From the NCBI GenBank assembly GCA_963971305.1, contig OZ020304.1, positions 33,838,502-33,902,501 on the forward strand: a stretch of DNA of 64,000 nt, read 5' to 3'. Below the pieces are notes generated by a model. The model was not told the origin of the DNA. It worked only from the letters and a program-made list of their open reading frames with translations, and searched no databases. This DNA comes from Arcuatula senhousia. Its lineage: Eukaryota > Mollusca > Bivalvia > Mytilida > Mytilidae. The first letter of the stretch is position 1, and every line of letters starts with the position of its first letter. A program made the translations under genes and the position numbers. Below, in pieces: positions 1-10,456 of the stretch.

Positions 1-1
1 G

Positions 2-2539
2 AAATTCTTGGGTTTTGTGAACTACCACCGTTCCTTCATAAAGGACTACGCCAAGGTATCAGCGCCGCTGTATGAAGTAACTGGCAAGAAACCATTTGAG
101 TGGAGTGAAGAGCGGCAGGCAGCCTTTGAGAACTTGAAGCACAAGTTATTGAGTACACCCGTCCTGGCTTTACCAAACAACACGGACCAGTTCATCCTAG
201 ACACCGATGCGTCGCACACCGCCATTGGGGCTGAACTTATCCAAGTGCAGGAGGGGCAGGAGAAGACCATAGCCTATGGAAGTTTTGTGTTGACCCCAGA
301 GCAGAAAAATTACTGTACGACCCGGAAGGAGTTGCTGGCAGTGATAAGATTCACCAGACAGTTCCGCCATTACCTGTTGGGACGACAGTTTGTGGTGCGT
401 ACCGATCACAGTAGCCTTACCTGGCTGATTAACTTCAAGGAGCCCCAGGGACAGCTAGCTAGGTGGTTGGAGGAGTTGAGCCAGTACTCTATGGTGATCC
501 AGCACAGACCAGGGAAGCTGCATGGTAACGCTGATGGGCTATCCCGTATTCCAGATGAGTTGCCTGAGTGTAGCCAGTACAAGCCAGACGTGCCAGTAGA
601 GAGTTTACCTTGCGGAGGATGCCACTACTGCCGGAGGGCCCATACCAGTTGGGCAAGATTTCTAGCTGAAGTAGATGAGGCGATCCCGTTGACCCAGGGT
701 AAGGTTGTAGGGGGCGTGGCCGAGGTCGAAGTAAAGAAGGAAGTATGTCCTGACACAGGGGGACCTTGTTCCCAGTTAGATCTTAAAGAAGGTGAAGAAG
801 AAGCCATATGTTATGGGTCAATAGAGATAAATCAGGGTAGAGATGAGACTCAGATCAGGGTCAGTGGACCTGATGAGGTGACAGTGTGTGCAATCAGCCA
901 TGCCGACGGCATGGGGATTAGTTTTGTAGAGCTCAGCTCAGCGGAGCTAGCTGAGAAGCAGGGTGAGGACCCTGAGTTGAAACCTTTGTTGCTGTGGTTA
1001 CAAGATAGTGTCGAGCCGACACAGAATGAGCTTTTTTCAGCGTCACCAGCTACCAAGAGTCATTGGTTGAACAGGGAGCTATATTTCCTAGACACACATG
1101 GGGTACTGAGGTGCCACTCCAAGAAGGACGAGGGAGTCGTCAGGTTGGTTGTACCCAGTTCTTTGAAGGAAGAAGTGATGGCCCTGAACCACGACTTACC
1201 CAGCTCAGGACACCAGGGGGTAGCCAGAACCACTGCAAAAGTGAAAGAAAAGTACCAATGGTATGGAATGACGGGCGAGATTAAGGCCTTTGCACTGACC
1301 TGTGAGGTATGTAACAAGAACAAGAAGCCCAACAGACACGGCAGATGTCCACTCACCAATTACCATGCAGGGTATCCAATGGAGAGGGTACATATTGATT
1401 TCATGGGTCCATTTCCAAAGACAGAGCGAGGGAACGAAGACATCCTCATGATGGTGGACCAATTCACAAAGTGGACAGAGTGTATTCCATTGCCATGCCA
1501 GACGGCAGAGGTGACAGCGCAAACAGCTGTGAACGACTTTTTTGCACGTTTCGGGTATCCTTTCGAGATATTTTCCGATCAGGGCCGTAACTTTGAGAGT
1601 TCGCTGTTTCGCGCTATTTGTAAAATCCTCCACATACATAAGGCTAGAACAACGCCTTATCGCCCCTCTGCCAATGGTCAAGTTGAGAGGCAGAATAGAA
1701 GTCTCATGGACGCTGTTAGGTGTTTTGTAAACCAACAGCAAGATAAGTGGGATGAACACATAGGCCAGCTAGGTGGTGCCCTGAGGGCCAGTGTCAATAG
1801 AAGTACTGGGTACACCCCGAATAGGTTGATGCTAGGGCGGGAAGTCAATGTCCCCGCCGATCTGATGTTTGGTAATCCCAATGAAGTAACCTATTCTGGT
1901 ACAGATGAGTACATTGTGGGGTTTGAGAAGGCTATAAAAAGTGCCCATGAAATAGCCCGTAAGGCCTTGAAAACCACCCAGGTTAGAATGAAAAGGGACT
2001 ATGATTTAAGGGTTCAAGAAAAGCCCTATGAACCAGGCCAATTGGTATATGTGCTTGACTCAGCAACTATTAAGGGCAAGGCCAAAAAGTTGAGTCCACC
2101 TTGGAAGGGTCCTGGTATTATTGTGGCCAAAGTTACATCCTATGTGTACAAGATAAAATTCCAGCGGGTAGTGTTCAACATGAACCATGATAGAATTAAG
2201 TTGTGCACTGATAGAAAAATCCCCGGCTGGCTTAGGGTGTGTCAAGAAAAGTTCAAGGGGGGCGAAGATGTGATAACCCCAGAGAAGGCCAAGGGCGAAA
2301 AGGCTAAGTACTGTGTTTGTAGGGGCCCAGATACGGGTGAGATGATGGTACAATGCGATAATTGTAGGGAATGGTTCCACTTATCTTGCATTCAATTAAG
2401 TGAACTGGAGGTGCAGGATATTGAAATATATCATTGTCCGAATTGCCAGCTGGTGTGTAGAACCCCGTTTAATCGGGACAAAAGTGCCATGGACGGTGCT
2501 TTGGGGCCCTTGGCTCCAGGTGCTGCTCCTGACCAGTAG
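2..2539 (+). CDS. pol: Ty3/gypsy-type Pol, C-terminal part (RT end, RNase H, integrase, PHD finger); 5' end outside window
   Basis: The frame is open from the window edge, so the N-terminal part (protease and most of RT) is missing. Visible in order: the end of the RT domain (LGFVNYHRSFI), RNase HI beginning at DTDAS (first Asp codon at 200) and continuing through RKELLAV, RTDHSSL and NADGLSR; an integrase HHCC zinc site (His codons 1190 and 1211, Cys codons 1301 and 1310); and the integrase core with Asp 1397, Asp 1577 and Glu 1685, a D,D35E spacing. A PHD finger (2309-2459) closes the protein. In Ty3/gypsy elements this polyprotein makes cDNA and inserts it into the host chromosome. No stop or frameshift interrupts 843 codons, which suggests a young copy. 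Chromoviruses carry a chromodomain at this end; here a PHD finger takes that place. Gag is not in view. Confidence 0.95.
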   Translation, partial: KFLGFVNYHRSFIKDYAKVSAPLYEVTGKKPFEWSEERQAAFENLKHKLLSTPVLALPNNTDQFILDTDASHTAIGAELIQVQEGQEKTIAYGSFVLTPEQKNYCTTRKELLAVIRFTRQFRHYLLGRQFVVRTDHSSLTWLINFKEPQGQLARWLEELSQYSMVIQHRPGKLHGNADGLSRIPDELPECSQYKPDVPVESLPCGGCHYCRRAHTSWARFLAEVDEAIPLTQGKVVGGVAEVEVKKEVCPDTGGPCSQLDLKEGEEEAICYGSIEINQGRDETQIRVSGPDEVTVCAISHADGMGISFVELSSAELAEKQGEDPELKPLLLWLQDSVEPTQNELFSASPATKSHWLNRELYFLDTHGVLRCHSKKDEGVVRLVVPSSLKEEVMALNHDLPSSGHQGVARTTAKVKEKYQWYGMTGEIKAFALTCEVCNKNKKPNRHGRCPLTNYHAGYPMERVHIDFMGPFPKTERGNEDILMMVDQFTKWTECIPLPCQTAEVTAQTAVNDFFARFGYPFEIFSDQGRNFESSLFRAICKILHIHKARTTPYRPSANGQVERQNRSLMDAVRCFVNQQQDKWDEHIGQLGGALRASVNRSTGYTPNRLMLGREVNVPADLMFGNPNEVTYSGTDEYIVGFEKAIKSAHEIARKALKTTQVRMKRDYDLRVQEKPYEPGQLVYVLDSATIKGKAKKLSPPWKGPGIIVAKVTSYVYKIKFQRVVFNMNHDRIKLCTDRKIPGWLRVCQEKFKGGEDVITPEKAKGEKAKYCVCRGPDTGEMMVQCDNCREWFHLSCIQLSELEVQDIEIYHCPNCQLVCRTPFNRDKSAMDGALGPLAPGAAPDQ
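2309..2459 (+). other. PHD finger domain at the integrase C-terminus
   Basis: The segment has the C4-H-C3 spacing of a PHD finger: CVC, CDNC, then HLSC, then CPNC. It also has the residues that form the aromatic cage in H3K4me3-reading PHD fingers of the KDM7/PHF8 kind: Tyr just before the first Cys (YCVC), Met in MMVQCDNC and Trp in EWFHLSC. Binding to methylated histone H3 is inferred from these residues, not shown. Confidence 0.85.
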
Positions 2540-3089
2540 ATTTTGTCGGACAGGAGGGCATGGTCCGGGACCTGCTCTCAGAAATATGCATATTCAGTGC
2601 ATATAGTGAAATGTAGAAGTGTGTTAAATTTTTCAAAAATTGAGTTAAATTTTTTTTGAAATTTTTGTGATTAAAATTCAGTTAAATTTTTTGAAATTTT
2701 TGTGATTAAAATTTAGTTAAATTTTTGAAATTTTTGTAATTGAAATTGTGTAATATTTTTCAATTCTTGTGGAAAAATTTTGTGATTAAATTGGTAAAAT
2801 TTTTAAACTTTGTGATTAAGTTTGCTATCAAATGTGCGATGCATTTGTGGAAATTTTGAACTTTGGGATAAAGTTAGTTTCAAATGTGTGATTCATTTGT
2901 GAAATTTTGAAAAGTTTGTGATTAAATGTGAGATTCATTTTTTGGCATTCCATGAGATGTGGGATTCCTGTACAGATTCTATTTGGTGATAGAACTGTGT
3001 TTTTTTAAAAAGGGGGGAGGGGCTATTCGCCTGATCCCATGTGAAGACCCTGCAGCGACTCCCTGGTGACAACTGTTTTTGTTTTGTAG
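2540..3089 (+). repeat. AT-rich inter-ORF spacer with degenerate short repeats and a possible 3' splice site
   Basis: From about 2612 to 2960 the spacer repeats variants of AAATTTTTGTGATTAAA with periods of roughly 30 to 60 bases. At its right end a T-rich run followed by AG (3066-3089) directly precedes the ATG of the second frame, as expected of a 3' splice site for a spliced subgenomic mRNA. That use is inferred. Confidence 0.5.
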
Positions 3090-4508
3090 ATGTATGCAAA
3101 AAGTGTAGCTGCCATCAAAGCTTGGAGCCAGACCAAGGTTCAGCCAGGGAGCCAGCAGGCAGATGAGGGCGAGACCTCCGCAGGGAGTGAGCCAGTGGAC
3201 CAGGCCGTGGTAGAGGACCAGGCAGTGGGCCAAGCTGAGGGCCAGGTAGAGGACCAGGCAGTGGGCCAAGTAGAGGACCAGGCAGTGGGCCAAGCTGAGG
3301 GCCAGGCAGTGGGCCAGGTAGAAGACCAGGCAGTGGGCCAGGCCGTGGAAGAAGGCCAGGAGGTAGAAGACAAGACCCTGGCCGAGGATGAGCCCGAGGG
3401 AGCCGTTGGCGGTGCTCCAGTGGACGGCGGAGCTCCTATCCCCGTCCAGCAAGAAACAGACCAGCCGGAGGAGGTACACCAGCAGGTGGTAACCCAGCAG
3501 AGGGCAGTTGGAGGAGATCCCGGTTTTGTGGGGAGGTCTGGAAGGTGGTTGCCTACAGTCAGGCCAGACGATGGGAAGCACGTGCCCTGCCCAGTGGTGG
3601 ATTGCCCGGCCTACACCAAGATGCCGGGGGTTCACATAAGAGAGGACCACTGTGGGGAGTTGTTTTACCCGGCTGCCCCGGTTGGAGATGTGGCCTACCA
3701 GAGGTTTAGGGGTGATGTGGTGATGGTGCTGGCACAGTGGCTGACAGGGGACCAGCACGTCACTAGAGATCAGTTTTTGAGTTGGCTGAGGAGACACGCC
3801 AGGGTGCCAGCCAGGGCACAGAAGCTGCTGAGGGAGGAAACCAGGGTAGCCCTGAGAGCAGTGGCTAGGGCCATGGACTGGCCGTTCCCCAGCAGGTTAG
3901 TCCTTGCACCAGGGACACAGATCAACTCTGTGGTGGCTATCCTACACCAGCGGGTGTTAGCCGCCGTCCTGCACCACCTTACACCAGAGCAACGGGACTT
4001 TGTGGCCGCACGCAGGTATCCCAGCGATACACGGGAGCACCTCCCACTCGAGGAGCTAGTGAGGCGGAGTATGGCGTTTGAGGGGGAGACGACGAGGCGT
4101 AGGGTGAAGCCGGTAGACAAGCCTGAGGAGAAGCCAGTAGAGCCAGCAAGGGCTGCCCCACAGCCTGAGGAGAAGCCGGTAGAGCCAGCAAGGGCTGCCC
4201 CACAGTCAGAGAAGCCGGAGGAGCCAGCGGGGGCTATGGCTAAGCCCGAGGAGGAGAGACCAGCAGGGTCAGAGGAGCTACCCCTTAACGAGGAGTGTGG
4301 ACCCGCCCGGTTAGTAAAGGTCCGGGTGAACGGGGTGGTCATCCTGGTCAAGGGGCGCAGCATGGCGGAGATAGCCGACGTCCTGAGGACCCGCTACCAC
4401 AAGCGGGGAATATTGTTTCTTGTGGGCGACGCCGTCCTAGATGCGTCTGTGGCCTTAGAGGACGTGTGGTCAGCAGACCTGCTGCTGGACACAGAATGTG
4501 TGGACTAA
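3090..4508 (+). CDS. Second open frame of the retrotransposon, 472 aa, function unknown
   Basis: This intact frame lies between pol and the 3' LTR, where some LTR elements carry env. It has no signal peptide or membrane segment, so it is not env-like. Residues about 38-95 are a run of acidic EDQAVGQ-type repeats. Near residues 167-190 a C-x4-C-x9-H-x4-H arrangement could bind zinc. A helical, Arg-rich middle follows (WLRRHARVPARAQKLL). Two copies of a 16-residue Pro/Glu-rich repeat with the core EEKPVEPARAAPQ (about residues 347-375) lead to a C-terminal 65 residues whose strand-helix-strand order (VKVRVNGVVI, then MAEIADVLRTRY, then ILFLVGDAVLD, then ADLLLD) resembles a ubiquitin-like beta-grasp fold. 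There is no terminal Gly-Gly. The start is the first ATG after the T-rich AG. It could be a displaced Gag-like or accessory protein. I recognise no family. Confidence 0.75.
   Translation: MYAKSVAAIKAWSQTKVQPGSQQADEGETSAGSEPVDQAVVEDQAVGQAEGQVEDQAVGQVEDQAVGQAEGQAVGQVEDQAVGQAVEEGQEVEDKTLAEDEPEGAVGGAPVDGGAPIPVQQETDQPEEVHQQVVTQQRAVGGDPGFVGRSGRWLPTVRPDDGKHVPCPVVDCPAYTKMPGVHIREDHCGELFYPAAPVGDVAYQRFRGDVVMVLAQWLTGDQHVTRDQFLSWLRRHARVPARAQKLLREETRVALRAVARAMDWPFPSRLVLAPGTQINSVVAILHQRVLAAVLHHLTPEQRDFVAARRYPSDTREHLPLEELVRRSMAFEGETTRRRVKPVDKPEEKPVEPARAAPQPEEKPVEPARAAPQSEKPEEPAGAMAKPEEERPAGSEELPLNEECGPARLVKVRVNGVVILVKGRSMAEIADVLRTRYHKRGILFLVGDAVLDASVALEDVWSADLLLDTECVD
3204..3360 (+). repeat. In-frame tandem repeat coding the acidic EDQAVGQ array
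   Basis: GACCAGGCAGTGGGCCA-type units recur about six times, with lengths that are multiples of three. The reverse strand is also open through the array, but only because the repeat keeps phase. Confidence 0.8.
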
Positions 4509-4533
4509 CCCAGCCGGGAGCCATGCTAGTGTG

Positions 4534-4546
4534 AGAAAAGGAGGAG
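4534..4546 (+). other. Polypurine tract of the LTR retrotransposon
   Basis: The purine run AGAAAAGGAGGAG lies just after the second frame and directly before a TGTGGGGG start typical of an LTR. In this element class the tract primes plus-strand DNA synthesis. Confidence 0.65.
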
Positions 4547-5844
4547 TGTGGGGGCGATGTCCTGACGGACAAAATGATTAATTGGCAGGAGGTACCAATG
4601 CCAACATGTATACTAACTATAATAATTTTGAGATTCCCCAGTGATTAATGTTCCAGAGATTGGATGATAACATAATGAATTAGAATAATAACTTTTGGAC
4701 CCCCCACCTCCTGCCTTGTAAAGTGTACATACAAGTTGAAGTCAGCACCATGACCGTGTCACTGGGACACTGAGCATCCCGTGACAGACAACCCAGCAGG
4801 AGAGATAGAGGGACGGCGAGCATCCCAAGATGGCTGTTTGGGTTCACTTTTGATTGATAAGCTTAAGGCTAGTTTTTTTTGTTAGGGGCTCTAGGGCGAA
4901 AGTTTTAGATCGTTTTTGGTTTCCTTACCTATCCCCTAAGGAAAGTTTTGATATTTTTTAATAAGTTGATATTTGTATCTAGTCATGTCTGCTGCCACTT
5001 CTGCAGTTTTAGTATGGGGAAAATTAGAAGATCTGTTGAGGGGGGTTTTTTGCTAATGAATTGCATTAACCTCAAGGTTAGACGATACGAGCAGTGATTT
5101 GCTCTGGCGTCTGTTGTTGTATAAGTGTTAGACTGTATGAGCAGTGATTTGCCCTAATGTCTGTTTTATTTTGTATAGTCATAGCTGTTTGTTTACCCAG
5201 TCGAAGCTGGTAGTTTTCCTATGAGATTTAGGAGTTTGTGTTATTTTAGGCTATGATGTGTATTCCGTTTATTTGTATATTTGTGGTCTGGAGTGATTTC
5301 AGATGTTTTTTGTCATGAGATTTGATAGTAGCTATTTTATGTATTTTAATACCCAGGGTGATAAGTTTAAGTGCCCAGTCCTTGGGGGGTGGTTTTCATA
5401 TATATATACAGTTTTGACGTTACTTCAGCCCAGAGGGGTGTTCATAGTGTCGGCCCTTGTCGGACTTAACGTCCTCCTTTTTAAGGTGGAGGGGGGTGTT
5501 GTGGGGTTGCCCGTTACGTCAGGGGGATCCCGATCCAGTTAGGATGACGTCAGCTCGATGTCCATTGGTCGGCACCAACCAAGAAGACCAGCGATTGGTT
5601 GATGTACTGCTAGAGGCTGCGGAGGCTGCGCAGTGTGACCCTTCTGGGAGAAGTTTCCCGCGAGATAATTCCAGCTTGGAGAAGACGACTGCAAAACAGC
5701 ATCCGACTAACTCAACGCAGGCTATAATCCAGCAAGGAAAGGTATTCTGATTGATATAGTTATTACATTCATTGCTAACCCTTGTCCGTTGTGTGGAATA
5801 AGTGTGTTCGTGACAGAAGTAGTACCACGAGGGCATTCACAACA
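4547..5844 (+). mobile_element. Probable 3' LTR of the gypsy-type element
   Basis: The start is set by the TG after the polypurine tract. The end is uncertain: CA-type ends occur at 5815 and 5844. A TATA-like run (CATATATATATACAG, about 5397-5412) could drive transcription, and the more GC-rich 5420-5745 would then be the transcribed R/U5 part. An AAAG-GTATTC at about 5741 could act as a 5' splice site in the 5' LTR copy. The 5' LTR lies outside the window, so neither border can be confirmed by comparison. Confidence 0.6.
5078..5175 (+). repeat. 50-bp direct duplication inside the LTR
   Basis: Two adjacent copies begin with TTAGAC at 5078 and 5128, and both contain GAGCAGTGATTTGC. Duplicated LTR segments of this kind are often enhancer-like; that role is inferred. 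Confidence 0.7.
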
Positions 5845-8800
5845 GGATTTTATAGATCGAACTTCCTACTCGTGTGTTGTCTCCCTTCGATAAACAAAAT
5901 GTGTGGACATGTTCTAAGTATTTTAAACATTTTTCTTCATGAAAGGGTTTCCTACTTTAGCGAAATAGATGCTAGCATATGATTCTTCAGGAGCAAGCAT
6001 TTGTCTCTTGGTTAATCTCGGTAGTTCTGCTTTCCAAAACGAAAATTCGCCTGCGAATTCTTACATTTATAAATTTGCATTTTTATCATACAACAGAACA
6101 ACGGTCAACCCTGTGACAACTTCGCAATATATAGATCTATGACATGTACATGCATCAATGGCCTGTCAATCATCCTCATTATGTTGTGAAGTAAGGAACA
6201 CAGCTGACACTGACATTGTGTTATACTTTTTTCCTTTTTTGACTGTGGTGCCCATTGGCCTTATAACAACGGTTGTAAGACAAACCTTCCAAGTGTCATG
6301 CAAGTCGCATGAGACTCGCAAATCTACATGTAGTCCCAAAGTTGGCCACGAATACTCCTTTCTTTGATCTTTCAATTTATTTTACAAATCTCACACAAGC
6401 AGCCCATCAAAACTTGATAGCCCTGGACAATGCTGGATCAACATTCACATCATGATGGACTTATCTATGATTTTTAAGAGGGCGTATAAATTGTTTGTCA
6501 CCCAGCAAAGTGAGGCCTCAAAACTTATAAGTGTTTTTTTGGTGGATTTTGTGTCAGTTAGAAAAATACTTTTTGTCAGTTTTAACATGTTTAAAGTGGG
6601 GGATGGGGAGTAAGCTATTAGGCCCATTAGGCCTTTCCTGTGATCACTGCTGATTTTTACATGGTACATGCTGGATAAAATATAACTAGTTTAATCCCAC
6701 ATAATAATCCCACATACATGTAAGGGTAACAATTTCTTTGACAAAGGACAAAATATGATAAGAGTGTAATTTTGAACCCCCAATTTTGAAATTATTAAAT
6801 TGAGCGTAAAGTATGTGATGTATACTTTAAATTAGTTGAACTTTACTATATCAGCATTATTTTGTTTAAAGTGATCCATTATGAGCCACACAGAGTACCA
6901 CTACAATAATTTATGTAGATAATCATTATTAATATAGAAACAAACCACAAAAATATCTTTGTGGTACTCGGTGTGGCTCATAGTTATATTTACCAAAAAC
7001 TACTCAAAATTTGCATGATTTTAACACTTTTTCACAAAAATGTCTTTTTCACATAATTTGTTGACGTCACTGTGACGTAATAAACAAGATTTAGTTAAAA
7101 CTAATGTTATTTTACTATACCTTGTTTATCTAAGAACTGATCTAGAATAATTCAACCTTAGTTCAATCATTTTTAAAAAATGGTAAATTAGGGGGCCAAA
7201 TTTAGCACTTATCATATCTTGTCCTTTGTGATTAGGCATATGTACAAATGTATATATTGTGAATTATATATAATACAGCACACCATTAATATTTGGTATG
7301 CGTTTCAGCATTTGCAATCTATATTTATATTGTATCCAGACATTTATTTATTTGACAAACATACACATGCATCTCTGTGAAATAACAGTTCATTTGATAG
7401 TCAATTACATGTATAAAGTACACATTTTTATCATAAAATAATATGATAATTTTGCTCCAGGAGTTATGTTTTTTTTTTAAATATTTACCTTATTAATACA
7501 TTGTAATATATGATTGAAAACGGTTTAAATCGAGAATTTTTTTAAAAGAAATCCAGGAGATTTATTTTTCAAAATTGACTGATTAAAATTCTAAGCTCAC
7601 AACTTTTTTGATAAAAAGTCTGACCAGAATATCTAACATGATTCAAAGGCCTATATGCATGATATGTCAATTAAATTGTCAATACTCATCCTATATTACA
7701 TCTAAAAAGAGAAAGATGTCTCATTCTTTTACAGATAAACAACTTAATTCTTATGCTTATGAAATCGTTTTGAAAGAAATGGTATACATGTAGGTTTATG
7801 CACAAAGTTCTGTGTTTCATACATGTATATGGTGAAGATTCAGCTAAAAACAAAATTTGTTTGCTTATATACATGTACTGGTAGGACTGTCCATGAACTG
7901 CTCCAACATGTCAGAAAGGTTCTAGTTGAAGCATGCTTCTGTATGTCATATGCTGGTATATCATAATAACATTTTTAAATCAATTTTTATATATTCTTTT
8001 AAAAAATACTTTTAACATGTTACATGCATTAGGTGTGTTGAAATAAAAATCTTTCTCAAATTGTCCATCAAAAGAAATGCTGATCCAGCATTTGTATAAA
8101 TGGTAGACGAAGAAGATATTTGAAGACCATTCAGCTTTTCGTGATGCCAAATCTAGACATACTCATACTCAAAATAAGCAACTTTGCGTATGAATAATTG
8201 CAATGCTTATTTTGGGCTATGTACTTTCATCTCTTAATGGCAACAGTAAAACTACTTTCAGCTTGTTCAGGTAAATATGATATAATTTTTATTACTTTAA
8301 AATTATAAGATTACCTATTACATGACGTAAATATTTATAATTTTATAGTACATGTAAATATGTACTTGATATGATGTGGGTGGATTTGTGCCAAGATGAA
8401 GTTCTTTCTGGCTGTGTGTAACAGTTCATTGACTGTTTCAATGTTGCAGCGTTCATGTTTTTTTTAAGACTGCACAAAATTGGTGATCAGAGTTCAACAT
8501 GCTGCCCTCAGTATAGCTTGTTTTTAGTCCCCTACCCTGCCAAAACCAATGGTTTGCACTCAGTCTGAATTGAATGTCTCTCGCACCTCTAAATGCTTAT
8601 ACATGTAGATACATGTACATGTACTTACTAGTAATTGATTTTTGATGTACAAAATGTATAAGTCTACCATGTTGTGTTACAGATCACATTTAGGTTTTAT
8701 TTCAGTCCACCAATTTTTACTGGAGTTTAATATACAGGTATGGCCTATTGAACTTTGAAAATTCACTGAATTTAAGTTTTCCACACTATTGCTTTAAGCT
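5845..8800. other. Intergenic AT-rich stretch, no gene seen
   Basis: Short frames here (for example at 6158-6367 and 7608-7793) lack coding character. The only structure seen is the inverted repeat at 6880-6982 and scattered ACATGTA motifs. Confidence 0.6.
6880..6982. repeat. Inverted repeat, 22-bp arms
   Basis: TATGAGCCACACAGAGTACC (from 6880) is matched by its reverse complement ending at 6982. The 22-bp arms differ at one base and are separated by 59 bases. It is a likely remnant of a small foldback element. Confidence 0.75.
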
Positions 8801-8943
8801 GTGGCGGATCCAGAAATTTACAAATAGGGAGGGGCTCAATTATAAAAAAAAAATTCTTCTGGGATCCCTTGTTTCATACAGCTCCTAAACAAATTGTTTT
8901 GTGAAACAGGGAAGGGGGGCAGTACGCCGGTCCTAGATCCGCC
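8801..8943. mobile_element. Short dispersed element with GGCGGATCC-type inverted ends
   Basis: It begins GTGGCGGATCCAG and ends CTAGATCCGCC, with G-rich and C-rich stretches between. The same ends recur at 61888-62050, and one end at 54180-54196, so this is a repeat family. Confidence 0.65.
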
Positions 8944-9367
8944 TTTGCTTTAGGGGCTTATAGATTTTGAATTGATCTTTTGTAGATGAATTAGATCAAG
9001 TTTATAATGTGTTTAGCTCTTCTAATTTTTCCTGGAATTATTCATCTTAATTTGGACCTTATGATATTGGAAGGATACTAATTTCTACGGGAGTTATATA
9101 ATTATGAAATGAAAGGTCAACCTAAGAATATGGTTAAAGCATTTAAAATTCCACTTTAATCCAAATTTGATCAATAATTAACATGATTAACACTAGCAAT
9201 AGTCCTGTACATGTATACATATATAAAATTTGCAGTACATGGACACTAAGGACACAGATCATCAGCTAATAGCAAAGAAAAAGAAACTAATAAGATGTGG
9301 AGTAAAGTGTACAGGACACAGCTCACATAACCAGAGGAAATAAAGACAAGACCAATCGATGTCTGGC

Positions 9368-10456
9368 CCTGCGTCGCATGGCAAAACGTTGAACCATGTA
9401 CGTTTTAGGCCCAATATGGACAGTCAATAATCTTTGACACTTGCATCCTATGGTGGACTTACAAAGCATATTTGTCACATGCAACCCAATATTAAAAAAA
9501 AAAATTAAAGTTTCTAATTTCCCCTTAAAAAAAATTATAAATTGCACCGTAAATAAACAAAGTAACATTTTTGCCCCTTTTGGGCCCCTCATTCCTAAAC
9601 AAAAAAAGAGGGGACACCCTAAATCAGCCCCACCCTTCCTTTTATGGTAAGTAACATTACTATAAAGTTTCATAGCATTTTGTCAACCGAAACAAAAGTT
9701 ATTGTGGAAAAAAAATAAAAAGTTGCTTTTTTGGCCCCTTTAGGGCCCATAATTTCTAAAGCAAAAAAAGAGGAGACACCCAAAGTAAGCCGTACCCCTC
9801 CTTTTATGGTAAGTAACATTACTGTAAAGTATCATAGCATTTGGTCAACCAGAACAAACGTTATTGTGGAAACAAATAACAAAGTTGCTTTTTTTTTCCC
9901 CTTTTGGGCCCCTAATTTCTAAACGAAAAAAGTGGGGACCCCCAAAATCAGCCATGCCCTTTCTTATATGGTAAGTAATATTACTGTAAAGTTTCATAGC
10001 ATTTGGTCAACCAGAACAAAAGGTATTGTGGAAACAAATAAAAAAAGTAGCTTTTTTGGTCCCTTTAGAGCCCCTAATTTCTAAGCGAAAAAAGCAGGGA
10101 CACCCAAAATCAGCCCCACTCTTCCTTTTATGGTAAGTAACATTACTGTAAAGTTTCATAGCATTTGGCCAACCAAAACAAAAGTTATTGTGGAAACAAA
10201 TAAAAAAGTCGCTTTTTTGGCCCCTTTTGGGCCCCTAATTACTAAACGAAATTATAAAATGACTCCAAAAGGGGAGGTGCACATCTTCAATATATCTGTA
10301 ATCACTGTGTAAAATTTCAGAAAGATCTAGTGTTTGGTTTTTGAGATTCAGATTACACAAGACAGGCACCCCATAGCGGGACGGACGGACAGACGACCGG
10401 ACGGACGGACGGAGTGACCCGACTACTAGACCTGCTTTCGCCTTCGGCGACGCAGG
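9368..10456. mobile_element. Non-autonomous element with about five tandem units of roughly 163 bp and a terminal hairpin
   Basis: The left end CCTGCGTCGC (9368-9377) is the exact inverse of the right end GCGACGCAGG (10447-10456). The right end is one arm of a GC-rich hairpin (10431-10456, loop TTC). Between them, units marked by a GGGCCCCTAATTTCTAA-type block recur near 9580, 9741, 9905, 10062 and 10225, each followed by GGTAAGTAACATTACT. A GGAC-rich microsatellite (about 10378-10413) precedes the hairpin. No protein is encoded. The plan resembles bivalve pearl elements or Helentron-related elements; the assignment is inferred. Confidence 0.75.

Noticed and set aside
3140..3797. Long open frames on the minus strand opposite the second retrotransposon frame
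   Set aside because: They arise because the underlying repeats are in phase with codons. The plus-strand frame has the better start, context and composition.
5303..5836. Overlapping short frames in the LTR
   Set aside because: Their position inside the LTR and lack of domains make them chance frames.
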